Origin: Acinetobacter lanii
GTDB taxonomy: Bacteria; Pseudomonadota; Gammaproteobacteria; Pseudomonadales; Moraxellaceae
Reading direction: 5' to 3'
Assembly (NCBI RefSeq): GCF_011578285.1
Contig: NZ_CP049916.1
Span: 558,001-622,000, forward strand
DNA: 64,000 nucleotides
Shown: piece by piece, positions 44,679 through 53,138 of the stretch
Layout of the letters: each line of letters starts with the position of its first letter
How positions within the stretch are numbered: position 1 is the stretch's first letter
Made by a program: the position numbers and the translations under genes
The notes under the pieces: model-generated
Database searches by the model: none
Told to the model about the DNA's origin: nothing
Seen by the model: only the letters and a program-made list of their open reading frames with translations

Positions 44679-46517
44679 ATGTCAGATATTAAAACTCTCC
44701 GTAACATCGCCATTATTGCGCACGTCGATCATGGTAAAACCACTCTTGTAGACAAACTTTTGCAACAATCAGGTGCTCTTGGTGATCGCGCGGGTGAGAT
44801 CGAGCGTGTCATGGATTCGGGCGCTATCGAGTCTGAACGTGGTATTACCATTCTTGCAAAAAATACTGCAATTAAATGGACAGATGCCCGTACAAACACT
44901 GAATACCGCATCAACATCGTGGACACCCCGGGACACGCCGACTTCGGTGGTGAAGTTGAACGTGTTCTTTCTATGGTTGACTGTGTATTGCTTCTTGTTG
45001 ACTCTCAAGAAGGCCCAATGCCACAAACACGTTTCGTAACGCAAAAAGCGTTCGCACGTGGTTTGAAACCAATCGTGATTATCAACAAAGTGGATAAGCC
45101 AAGTGCGCGTCCTGATTGGGTTATTGACCAAGTATTCGATTTGTTCGATAACTTAGGTGGTACTGACGAACAGTTAGACTTCCCAGTGGTTTATGCTTCT
45201 GGTCTTCGTGGTGTTGCGGGTCCTTCTCCAGAAGAACTTGCTGATGACATGACGCCATTGTTCCAAACCATCGTAGACATTGTTGAACCACCAGCAGTTG
45301 ACGTTGATGGTCCATTCCAAATGCAGATCTCTTCACTTGACTATAACAGCTTCGTAGGCGTTATCGGTGTAGGTCGTATTCAACGTGGTTCAGTTAAATT
45401 GAACACACAAGTGACTGTAATTGATAAAGAAGGTAAGACACGTAACGGTCGTATCTTAAAAATCATGGGTTACCACGGTCTTGATCGTGTGGATATTGAA
45501 GAAGCGAATGCAGGTGACATCGTTTGTGTAACTGGTATTGATGAACTTCATATCTCTGACACGATCTGTGATCCTAAAAACGTCGAAGCATTACCAGCAT
45601 TGTCTGTAGATGAACCTACAGTGACCATGACTTTCCAAGTAAACAACTCACCGTTTGCGGGTAAAGAAGGTAAATTTGTCACTTCACGTAACATCCGTGA
45701 ACGTCTAGATCGCGAATTGATTCACAACGTAGCATTACGTGTTGAAGATACTGATTCTCCAGACCGTTTCAAAGTATCTGGTCGTGGTGAACTTCACCTT
45801 TCAGTTTTGATTGAAAACATGCGTCGTGAAGGCTTCGAGATGGGGGTATCTCGTCCGCAAGTAATTTTGAAAGAAGTTGACGGTGTTAAACAAGAACCGT
45901 ATGAAAACGTAACGTTTGACGTTGAAGAACAGCATCAAGGTGCTGTAATGGAACAAATGGGTCACCGTAAAGGCGAAATGACCAATATGGAAGTTGACGG
46001 TAAAGGCCGTATCCGTATTGAAGCCACTGTTCCTTCACGTGGCTTAATTGGTTTCCGTTCTGAATTCTTGACCATGACTTCTGGTACAGGGATCATGACG
46101 TCTAGCTTCTCGCATTACGGTCCAATGAAACAAGGTACTGTTGCGAAACGTCAAAACGGTGTGTTGATTTCTATGGTCCAAGGGACTTGCTTGGGCTATG
46201 CATTGTTTACCCTTCAAGACCGTGGCCGTCTATTTGCTAAGCCACAGTTAGAAGTTTATGAAGGTATGATCATCGGTATTAACTCTCGTTCTGATGACAT
46301 GACAGTAAACCCAACTAAAGCGAAACAGTTAACTAACGTACGTGCTTCTGGTACGGATGAAGCGTTAACACTTGTTCCTGCTGTTGAATATACACTTGAA
46401 CAAGCGCTTGAATTCATTGAAGATGATGAATTAGTTGAAGTAACACCGAAGTCAATTCGTATTCGTAAGCGTTACTTGACTGAGAACGAACGTAAACGTA
46501 ACCGTTCTGGTAAATAA
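44679..46517 (+). CDS. typA: Translational GTPase TypA/BipA
   Basis: A 612-residue ribosome-associated GTPase needed for ribosome assembly and stress or cold growth. G1 is AHVDHGKTTL (about residues 14-23), switch motif RGITILAKN, G3 DTPGHADFGGEVERV (about 75-89) and G4 NKVDKPSARP (about 131). Domains II, III, V and the TypA-specific C-terminal domain follow (GRGELHLSVLIENMRREG, GLIGFRSEFLTMTSGTG). The C-terminus is basic (RIRKRYLTENERKRNRSGK). The length is typical. Confidence 0.97.
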   Translation: MSDIKTLRNIAIIAHVDHGKTTLVDKLLQQSGALGDRAGEIERVMDSGAIESERGITILAKNTAIKWTDARTNTEYRINIVDTPGHADFGGEVERVLSMVDCVLLLVDSQEGPMPQTRFVTQKAFARGLKPIVIINKVDKPSARPDWVIDQVFDLFDNLGGTDEQLDFPVVYASGLRGVAGPSPEELADDMTPLFQTIVDIVEPPAVDVDGPFQMQISSLDYNSFVGVIGVGRIQRGSVKLNTQVTVIDKEGKTRNGRILKIMGYHGLDRVDIEEANAGDIVCVTGIDELHISDTICDPKNVEALPALSVDEPTVTMTFQVNNSPFAGKEGKFVTSRNIRERLDRELIHNVALRVEDTDSPDRFKVSGRGELHLSVLIENMRREGFEMGVSRPQVILKEVDGVKQEPYENVTFDVEEQHQGAVMEQMGHRKGEMTNMEVDGKGRIRIEATVPSRGLIGFRSEFLTMTSGTGIMTSSFSHYGPMKQGTVAKRQNGVLISMVQGTCLGYALFTLQDRGRLFAKPQLEVYEGMIIGINSRSDDMTVNPTKAKQLTNVRASGTDEALTLVPAVEYTLEQALEFIEDDELVEVTPKSIRIRKRYLTENERKRNRSGK

Positions 46518-46550
46518 TGTTTTAAATCAATTTGATTTAAAATCTTAGAA

Positions 46551-46584
46551 AAAATGCTACTCGTTGATGGGTAGCATTTTTTTT
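46551..46584 (+). terminator. Rho-independent terminator of typA
   Basis: AAAATGCTAC and GTAGCATTTT arms, ten-base loop, long T run. Confidence 0.9.
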
Positions 46585-46727
46585 TGTTTAAAATGAGCAA
46601 CAAAATATATAAATAAGACAATAATCTGATTAAATTACATGGGATTATGTGTAAACTTATTTTATAATTAGAATGAGATTTACATCACAAAATTTAATTA
46701 TAAAGTATCAATCATTTGGAGATTTAA

Positions 46728-47165
46728 ATGAGTATTATTCAAGAGTTTAAGGAATTTGCTGTCAAAGGCAATATGATGGATTTGGCTATCGGTGTAATTA
46801 TCGGTGGTGCTTTTGGGAAAATTATTGATTCTTTGGTGAAAGATATCATCATGCCATTGATCACAGTGATCACTGGTGGTGGTGTCGACTTTACTCAAAA
46901 ATTCTTTGTACTTGGGGACAATCCAAATAACCTCACTTCACTTGATGAATTGACCAAGGCAGGTGTAAACGTTTTAACCTACGGTAGCTTTTTGACCGTA
47001 TTCTTAAATTTCCTGATCTTGGCTTGGGTGGTGTTCTTGTTGGTTAAAGTCTTAAACCGTATTCGTAAAAAACAAGAAGTGGCTCCAGAGCCAGAAGCAA
47101 CGCCAGCAGATATCGAATTACTTCGTGAAATTCGTGATGAATTGAAAAAACGTCCTCAAATCTAA
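46728..47165 (+). CDS. mscL: Large-conductance mechanosensitive channel
   Basis: A 145-residue inner-membrane channel that opens under hypo-osmotic shock. The family opening is [31 protein letters not shown] (residues 2-32), covering the N-terminal helix and pore-lining TM1. TM2 is at about residues 83-105 ([20 protein letters not shown]). The C-terminal bundle ([14 protein letters not shown]) is present. SD GGAG nine bases before ATG. Confidence 0.97.
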   Translation: MSIIQEFKEFAVKGNMMDLAIGVIIGGAFGKIIDSLVKDIIMPLITVITGGGVDFTQKFFVLGDNPNNLTSLDELTKAGVNVLTYGSFLTVFLNFLILAWVVFLLVKVLNRIRKKQEVAPEPEATPADIELLREIRDELKKRPQI

Positions 47166-47182
47166 ACTTTCGATTTTGAAAT

Positions 47183-47212
47183 AAAAACGGCACTTAAAGT
47201 GCCGTTTTTTTA
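47183..47212. terminator. Bidirectional Rho-independent terminator
   Basis: AAAAACGGCACTT and AAGTGCCGTTTTT between mscL and convergent ppiC; the T run touches the ppiC stop codon. Confidence 0.92.
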
Positions 47213-47491
47213 ATCCATACGGAATTTAATTTCTAACAAGTGCCAACCAAACTGGCTTTTGATCGGACCATGCAACTCACGTTCAGGTAGGGTAAATACG
47301 GCTTTATCGATCGGACCGACCAACTGACCTTTTTTAATCTCACCCAATTCACCGCCTTTTTTAGCTGAAGGACAGGTCGAGTGTTGTTTTGCAATTTTTG
47401 CAAAATCAGTTCCCGCTTTAATTTTCTTTTTCAGCTGTTCGCAGAGCTCTTTGTCTTTGACAAGGATGTGACGAACGATGGCAGATTTCAT
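47210..47491 (-). CDS. ppiC: Parvulin-type peptidylprolyl isomerase
   Basis: A 93-residue single-domain cytoplasmic parvulin that speeds prolyl isomerisation. Family features are VRHILVKDKELCEQL (about 6-20), FAKIAKQHSTCPSAKKGGELGEIKKGQLV (about 30-58) and HGPIKSQFGWHLLEI (about 74-88). The ATG overlaps the stop of mutM in ATGA fashion, so the two genes are coupled. Confidence 0.94.
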   Translation of the reverse strand: MKSAIVRHILVKDKELCEQLKKKIKAGTDFAKIAKQHSTCPSAKKGGELGEIKKGQLVGPIDKAVFTLPERELHGPIKSQFGWHLLEIKFRMD

Positions 47492-48342
47492 GCTTTGGAA
47501 CTCTTGATAGCTTTCTTGCCGGCTATTTTAACCTGTTTTAAAGGCTGACATTCAGGGCAATACACACTTGCACGTTGTCCGAGCTTTAAATTCTGTAGTG
47601 TGGTTTCACAGTTCACACAAATTTCACCTGCACGCCCATACGCCAACAATGTTTGTTGAAAATAACCATTTTCACCCATCGCATTGGTGTAGTCACGTAG
47701 GGTCGAACCGCCTAAATCAATGGCTTGTTTTAAAATGCGCTTGATTTCAATCACCAACTTTTCAATTTGTTGAAAGCTAAGACTTGAGGCAGGTTGAGCA
47801 GGGTGAATGCCAAGATTAAACAAGCTTTCCGTGGCATAGATATTCCCTACACCGACCACAATATGGTTGTCCATAATCGCAACTTTGGCACCGACATTTT
47901 TTGTTTTAAATTTTTCAGCCACATACTCGGCGTTGAAAGCATCACTGAGCGGTTCAGGGCCAAGCGTATCAATCAGCTTGCTTTGTGAATGATCATCGAG
48001 CCATAAAATACAACCAAAGCGACGTGGATCATGATAACGCAGTTGAAAATCCTCAAACTGAATTACTAGGTGATCATGCTTTCTGAGTTCATCTTGAGGT
48101 TCACACAGGCGAAAACTACCGGACATGCCTAAGTGCCAAAGCATGGTGTCTTGTTCAAATTCAGCCAAAATATACTTAGAACGACGTGTCAGTTTTAACA
48201 GTTTTTGTCCCTTGAGCTTGGCAATATTCTCAGGAATCGGCCAACGCAAACTCGATTGATAAACTTGTACCGATTGTACGGTTTGATCAATCAAGGGGAG
48301 CAAACTGGTTTTGGTGGTTTCTACTTCGGGTAATTCAGGCAT
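47488..48342 (-). CDS. mutM: Formamidopyrimidine-DNA glycosylase
   Basis: A 284-residue base-excision enzyme that removes 8-oxoguanine and cuts the abasic site. The catalytic N-terminal Pro lies in MPELPEVETTK, which fixes the ATG at 48342; the frame's extra 22 upstream residues (to 48408) are not part of the protein. Glu in PELPE, the helix-two-turn-helix, and a zinc finger with two CxxC pairs (CVNC and CPEC, about residues 244-268) are present. It overlaps ppiC. Confidence 0.97.
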   Translation of the reverse strand: MPELPEVETTKTSLLPLIDQTVQSVQVYQSSLRWPIPENIAKLKGQKLLKLTRRSKYILAEFEQDTMLWHLGMSGSFRLCEPQDELRKHDHLVIQFEDFQLRYHDPRRFGCILWLDDHSQSKLIDTLGPEPLSDAFNAEYVAEKFKTKNVGAKVAIMDNHIVVGVGNIYATESLFNLGIHPAQPASSLSFQQIEKLVIEIKRILKQAIDLGGSTLRDYTNAMGENGYFQQTLLAYGRAGEICVNCETTLQNLKLGQRASVYCPECQPLKQVKIAGKKAIKSSKA

Positions 48343-48751
48343 GTCGTGATCATGGCAGCGGCTAGGGAGACCCTTAATATCGGGGTGAGTTGCATAGAAT
48401 ACAAGCATCTATGTCAATATAATTGGCTGGATAATGCAAAAGTCGAATATTCTTTGATCATTAAGATTGCCTAAAAGATCGACAAATGAAATAGATTTTT
48501 TTTCTATTATTTTATAGTTGAAAAGATGGTTTTTTATATTTTTGTATCATTTAAGTAATTGAAAGTTAGGGTAAATTTAATACAAGGATTAACTTTTAGT
48601 TATTGTTAATTCCTCTTTGATAATGAAAAGTTCGGTAAAGGTTAAAAAAAGACAAGATTTTTCATCCAAAAGCAGGTAGTTTGCACGCCACATATGGAGC
48701 TGTTTCTCTCTCTGAACAGTTCCATATGTCCCTTAATGAATGAGGATAACT
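48343..48751. other. Intergenic region upstream of the second oprB
   Basis: About 409 AT-rich bases between divergent mutM and oprB. The main structure is the inverted repeat at 48691-48728. No open frame or known operator was recognised in the rest. Confidence 0.6.
48691..48728 (+). promoter_or_regulatory. Long inverted repeat in the oprB leader
   Basis: CATATGGAGCTGTT (48691-48704) and AACAGTTCCATATG (48715-48728) match at 13 of 14 positions around a ten-base CT-rich loop. It ends 23 bases before the ATG at 48752 and lacks a T run. It could be an mRNA-protecting hairpin or an operator. Confidence 0.65.
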
Positions 48752-50041
48752 ATGGGAAAATTCAGTCGTGCATTATTACCTGCATTTATGCTGATTGCGA
48801 TGACCCAATCGCATGCTGATGAAAAAGCATTTGATCTGAAAGGACAATACTTTTTTGGAGATTGGCATGGTAAACGGACTGAATTGGCTCAAAAAGGATA
48901 TAAATTCGAATCACATCTTCGTGCAGACAGTACTTACCTCGCAGATGGGGGACGTAATCCGCATGCAGATCCTGAAGTGGCGTCTCAGCTTTGGCTCGGC
49001 ACGACCTTGGATATGGACAAGATTGCAGGTTGGGATGGCGTCACCATCAATGCCGTGATTACCGCGCGTCAAGGGCAAAGTACAGGGCCACGCAATATCC
49101 AAGATCCGAACGAACCGATTCTAGGCAATGTGCAAGGTGCCTTCGGTCGAGGCAATCAATACTCTCGAATTACCACACTCACCATTGAAAAAGAATTCAA
49201 AGACACGGGCTTAAATCTAAAAGCCGGTCGTATGGCGATTGGTGCTGATTTTGACTTTATGCCTTGTGATTTCCAAAACATGTCTTTCTGTGCAGCGCAA
49301 ATGGGTAAATGGCAAAACAGCATTTGGAAAAATGCACCGGCTGCACAGTGGGGTGCACGTGTCCGCTATGCATGGACTCCAGAGTGGGTGACTTCCGTTG
49401 GGGTGTATTCATTTAACCCTGATGATGGTAATGCCAATCAGGAAAGTCAGGGCATGAGCTTGGATATGGACAATGCCGATGGCGTGACTATTCCCGTTGA
49501 GCTGATGTGGGCACCAAAGAAATTCATCAATGATTTATCGGGGACTTATCGTATTGGTGCGATGTATAACACTTCTGATGACCCGAAAAATCAAAAAGAT
49601 ATCGTGACCAGTCAGCCGGAAGATCATAGCTATGGCAGTTGGATCGCGATTGAGCAACAACTGACTTCACATGGCAAAGGTAAATCTGGTCTACATGCCT
49701 TTGCTAACCTGACTTGGCATGACAAAACCACCACCAAAGTGGACAGTTCGCAACAGTTTGGCTTTAAGTATTACGGTTTATTTGCTAACCGTCCAAACGA
49801 GTCGTTGGGGCTTGGTTTCGACCGGATTCATTTAAATAAACGTTTTGTCGATGCCAAAAATGCCAATCCAAAATTCAACTTTGATGGCAGTGCCGAATAC
49901 GATATTGAGTTGAACTATCAATATTTTCCGACCCAATGGTTAATGCTACGTCCAAATATTCAGTACATCATCAATCCGGGCAGTACCAATAATGTGGGCA
50001 ATGCCTTGGTCTTGGGCTTAAGCAGCAAATTAACGTTTTAA
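48752..50041 (+). CDS. OprB-family carbohydrate porin, second copy
   Basis: A 429-residue outer-membrane porin. The ATG at 48752 follows GAGGATA at the right distance and gives signal peptide MGKFSRALLPAFMLIAMTQSHA; the ATG at 48740 overlaps that site. The mature start DEKAFDLKGQYFFGDWHGKR contains the FGDWxGKR signature. The cysteine pair is in CDFQNMSFCAAQ. The barrel ends GLSSKLTF. It is most similar to the next copy (50232), less to the copy next to gcd. The OprB family transports sugars; the preferred one is unknown. Confidence 0.92.
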   Translation: MGKFSRALLPAFMLIAMTQSHADEKAFDLKGQYFFGDWHGKRTELAQKGYKFESHLRADSTYLADGGRNPHADPEVASQLWLGTTLDMDKIAGWDGVTINAVITARQGQSTGPRNIQDPNEPILGNVQGAFGRGNQYSRITTLTIEKEFKDTGLNLKAGRMAIGADFDFMPCDFQNMSFCAAQMGKWQNSIWKNAPAAQWGARVRYAWTPEWVTSVGVYSFNPDDGNANQESQGMSLDMDNADGVTIPVELMWAPKKFINDLSGTYRIGAMYNTSDDPKNQKDIVTSQPEDHSYGSWIAIEQQLTSHGKGKSGLHAFANLTWHDKTTTKVDSSQQFGFKYYGLFANRPNESLGLGFDRIHLNKRFVDAKNANPKFNFDGSAEYDIELNYQYFPTQWLMLRPNIQYIINPGSTNNVGNALVLGLSSKLTF

Positions 50042-50052
50042 TCTGAATCATA

Positions 50053-50086
50053 TAAAAGGAGAAATTTTATTTCTCCTTTTATTTTG
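50053..50086 (+). terminator. Rho-independent terminator after the second oprB
   Basis: AAAAGGAGAAA and TTTCTCCTTTT with a short TTTTA loop, then ATTTTG. Confidence 0.82.
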
Positions 50087-50231
50087 CCGATCAACGGCTT
50101 TTTTTAAATGTAAATAATGGAAATTTCATTTGAAAAAGATTGTTTTAGATAGCGCTAATTATCGGTATTACAGCACCGCCTTAAGATAAACAGTTGTTCA
50201 AATTCAAATACTTGTTTCATGGAGGAACCTG

Positions 50232-51518
50232 ATGAAAATAGACACTTTAGCGCTTGTTACACTGACTGGATTTTTGAGTATATCGAGCAGCTATGCCATG
50301 GAAAAAGCCTTTGATCCAAATGGGCAATATCTGTTTGGAGATTGGCAAGGCCAGCGTACAGCACTAGAACAAAAGGGAATTAAGTTTGAAGCCAATGTCC
50401 GTACCGACACCGTCTATTTAGCCGATGGGGGTTATGATGCGGATCACGCTGAAACTTCAGCACAAGAATTGTTGGGTGTAAGTATAGACTTTGAAAAACT
50501 GATGGGATGGCAAGGGCTAAGCTTTCAAATTGTGGCAACAGCACGCAATGGTGAAAGTTTAAGTGCCGATCATATTCAAGACCCGTCTGCACCAATGTTA
50601 TCCAATACTCAAAGTATGTTTGGACGAGGCAATCAGGATTCACGCCTCACTGTACTGACGTTTGAGAAGAATTTTAAAGATTTGGGCTTAAGTATTAAAG
50701 CTGGTCGAATGGGGATGGGGATTGACTTCGACTATATGCCCTGTGACTTTGAAAATTTAGCCTTTTGTGCTGCACAAATGAAATGGCAAAATCAGTTTTG
50801 GAAAAATGCCCCAGTTGCGCAATGGGGTGCACGCATTAAATATGAGCTTGCACCGCAATGGTCAGCCTCCATTGGCGTATTTGAATCAAACCCCGATGAC
50901 AGTAATGCCAAATTAGAAGAACAAGGCTGGAGTATGGATTCAAAGCATGCCGACGGTGTGACCCTACCTGTTGAGTTGCTATGGAAGCCAAAACTGTTTC
51001 AAGATCAGTTAGCCGGTACTTACCGTTTCGGGGCGTTTTATAACACCTCAGATGATCCGATCAATCAAAAGGACATTAAAACCAACGCACCAGAAAATCG
51101 TACTTTTGGTGGATGGATTGCGATTGAACAACAGCTCACGGCAAAACATGGCACAGGTAAGCAAGGCTTACATGGCTTTGCCAACTTTACATGGCATGAC
51201 CGCGCGACCACCAAGGTGGATCAATCCCAACAAATCGGCATGAAGTACTATGGCGTTTGGGATGCACAACCGAATGATTTTCTCGGATTTGCTGTCAATC
51301 GAACGCAGTTGAATCAACGTTTTAGAGAAGGGCAAATGGCGCAGGGCAATCAGCAGTTCAATGCAGAGGCAGAATATAATATTGAGCTAAATTATAATGC
51401 TTATGTCACGCCGTGGTTATCGCTATTACCCAATCTGCAATATATTGTGCATCCCGGGGGAACACGCAACGTGAATAATGCCTTTGTAGTGGGCATTGGT
51501 TCCAAAATCGTGTTTTAG
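50232..51518 (+). CDS. OprB-family carbohydrate porin, third copy
   Basis: A 428-residue porin with signal peptide (about 1-22, SSYAM), then EKAFDPNGQYLFGDWQGQRTALEQKG and the cysteine pair CDFENLAFCAAQ. The C-terminus is VVGIGSKIVF. A good GGAGGAACCTG stands just before the ATG. The high similarity to the preceding gene shows a tandem duplication. An 11-base hairpin follows the gene. Confidence 0.92.
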   Translation: MKIDTLALVTLTGFLSISSSYAMEKAFDPNGQYLFGDWQGQRTALEQKGIKFEANVRTDTVYLADGGYDADHAETSAQELLGVSIDFEKLMGWQGLSFQIVATARNGESLSADHIQDPSAPMLSNTQSMFGRGNQDSRLTVLTFEKNFKDLGLSIKAGRMGMGIDFDYMPCDFENLAFCAAQMKWQNQFWKNAPVAQWGARIKYELAPQWSASIGVFESNPDDSNAKLEEQGWSMDSKHADGVTLPVELLWKPKLFQDQLAGTYRFGAFYNTSDDPINQKDIKTNAPENRTFGGWIAIEQQLTAKHGTGKQGLHGFANFTWHDRATTKVDQSQQIGMKYYGVWDAQPNDFLGFAVNRTQLNQRFREGQMAQGNQQFNAEAEYNIELNYNAYVTPWLSLLPNLQYIVHPGGTRNVNNAFVVGIGSKIVF

Positions 51519-51535
51519 TGTGCTGAATTGATGCT

Positions 51536-51576
51536 GAATACCGAGTTTTGATTAAGACGTATCAGACTCGGTATTC
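51536..51576 (+). terminator. Hairpin after the third oprB
   Basis: Perfect 11-base arms GAATACCGAGT and ACTCGGTATTC with a 19-base loop. Without a T run it is only a possible terminator. Confidence 0.5.
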
Positions 51577-51804
51577 AAGGGTAGATCGAGGAATGGCAAT
51601 TCAAAATAAAAAATCAAAATAGAAAATTAAAAAGCCTTAAGCACAATCACTAAAGTCAAAAACGATCATCACCGTTGTTCAAATCATAAAGATTAATGAG
51701 ATTTTTGTATTAAAACCCTGTAACTTCACGCCTCTTCCTAAGCAGTTTCTCCTCTCTTGCTTGAGCAATTCTTTGTTTCTTCGCGTTTCATTTCTAGGCT
51801 GTCT

Positions 51805-53103
51805 ATGAAGAAAGTTGTCGTTGTTGCGCTTGCACTCTATCCATTTTTACTTTCACCCTCTGTATGGGCTAAACACAGTCATCTCGCTTCACGTACTCAT
51901 CTGTTGGAGGATGGGCAAGGAAAACGTCAAGTTCTGGCAAACAAAGGCATACGCTTTGATGCCAATTTAATTAGTGACACAGCTTATTTGATCAGTGGGG
52001 GACGGAATCCCGGCGCACGCCCTGAAAGCTCAGCGCATTTGGGTTTGGATGTGGATTTCAATATGCAAACGCTTGCCGGTTGGAAAGGGGTAAATATTCA
52101 TACCCAAATCACTGCACGCCAAGGGCAAAATACCAGTGTGCGTAATCTACAAGACCCCATGGCACCTGAGCTATCGAGTGTGCAAGTGGCTTTTGCCCGA
52201 GGCAATCAGGGCAGCCGCTTGTCTGAACTGTCGATTGAAAAGAAATTTGATCAACATGGTTTAAGTATTAAAGCAGGACGTTTGAATCTCGGGGGTGACT
52301 TTGATGTGATGAGCTGCCATTTTCAGAACAGTTCATTCTGTGGCGCTCAAATGGGCAAGTGGCAAAGTGGTTTATGGATGAATACGCCTGTTGCACAGTG
52401 GGGGGCACGGGTCAAATTTGGTATACATCCTGAGTTGAGCGCACAAATTGGGGTCTATGAATTTAATCCTGACAATGGCAATGCCCACGCTGAAGGGCAA
52501 GGTTGGAGTTTGGACAGCCAACATGCTGATGGCGTGACTGTACCGGTGGAGCTGATATGGCATCCTCAATTTGGATCGCATGATCTCGCGGGCACTTATC
52601 GCGCCGGTTTCATGTGGAACACCGCACACGATGTCAATAATCAAAAAAATGTCGTTACTGGTTTGGCTGAAAATCACAGTGATGGAGAATGGATTTCAAT
52701 TGAACAACAACTGACGACTAAAGCAGGTGCGGGATCAGGCACACAACAGGGCTTGGAAACCTTTGAAAATTTCACATGGCATGATCAAGCCACTAATAAA
52801 ATCGACAATACCCAGCAAATCGGCTTGGAATATGTGGGGCTCAGTGATCATCATCCGCATGATATTTTAGGCTTGGCGGTGAATCGGGTACACCTCAATC
52901 CGCATTTCGTACATACTCAAGAATTACATGGGAAACATCAATTTAATGCGCGTGCAGAATATAATCTTGAGTTAAACTATAATTACAATTTAACACCGTG
53001 GTTATTGTTACGGCCGGACTTACAATATGTCGTACATCCTGGTTCATCGAATAATTTAAATAACGCTTTTGTCGTTGGATTAACCACCAAGCTCGTTTTT
53101 TGA
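51805..53103 (+). CDS. OprB-family carbohydrate porin, fourth and divergent copy
   Basis: A 432-residue porin. The ATG at 51805 gives signal peptide MKKVVVVALALYPFLLSPSVWA; the frame's TTG at 51757 is less likely. Unlike the other three copies, the FGDWxGxR signature is eroded to LLEDGQGKR at the mature N-terminus (about residues 32-42). The rest of the family pattern remains: GRNPGARPESSAHLGLDVD, the cysteine pair in CHFQNSSFCGAQ and the C-terminus VVGLTTKLVF. It lies 35 bases before the TonB receptor gene and is probably co-transcribed with it. Confidence 0.88.
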   Translation: MKKVVVVALALYPFLLSPSVWAKHSHLASRTHLLEDGQGKRQVLANKGIRFDANLISDTAYLISGGRNPGARPESSAHLGLDVDFNMQTLAGWKGVNIHTQITARQGQNTSVRNLQDPMAPELSSVQVAFARGNQGSRLSELSIEKKFDQHGLSIKAGRLNLGGDFDVMSCHFQNSSFCGAQMGKWQSGLWMNTPVAQWGARVKFGIHPELSAQIGVYEFNPDNGNAHAEGQGWSLDSQHADGVTVPVELIWHPQFGSHDLAGTYRAGFMWNTAHDVNNQKNVVTGLAENHSDGEWISIEQQLTTKAGAGSGTQQGLETFENFTWHDQATNKIDNTQQIGLEYVGLSDHHPHDILGLAVNRVHLNPHFVHTQELHGKHQFNARAEYNLELNYNYNLTPWLLLRPDLQYVVHPGSSNNLNNAFVVGLTTKLVF

Positions 53104-53138
53104 TTCGCTTTTTATCATTATCATGAAGGTTCTTCATT

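Noticed and set aside
48343..48408. N-terminal extension of MutM by 22 residues
   Set aside because: The enzyme needs Pro directly after the initiator Met as its catalytic residue, so the ATG at 48342 must be the start.
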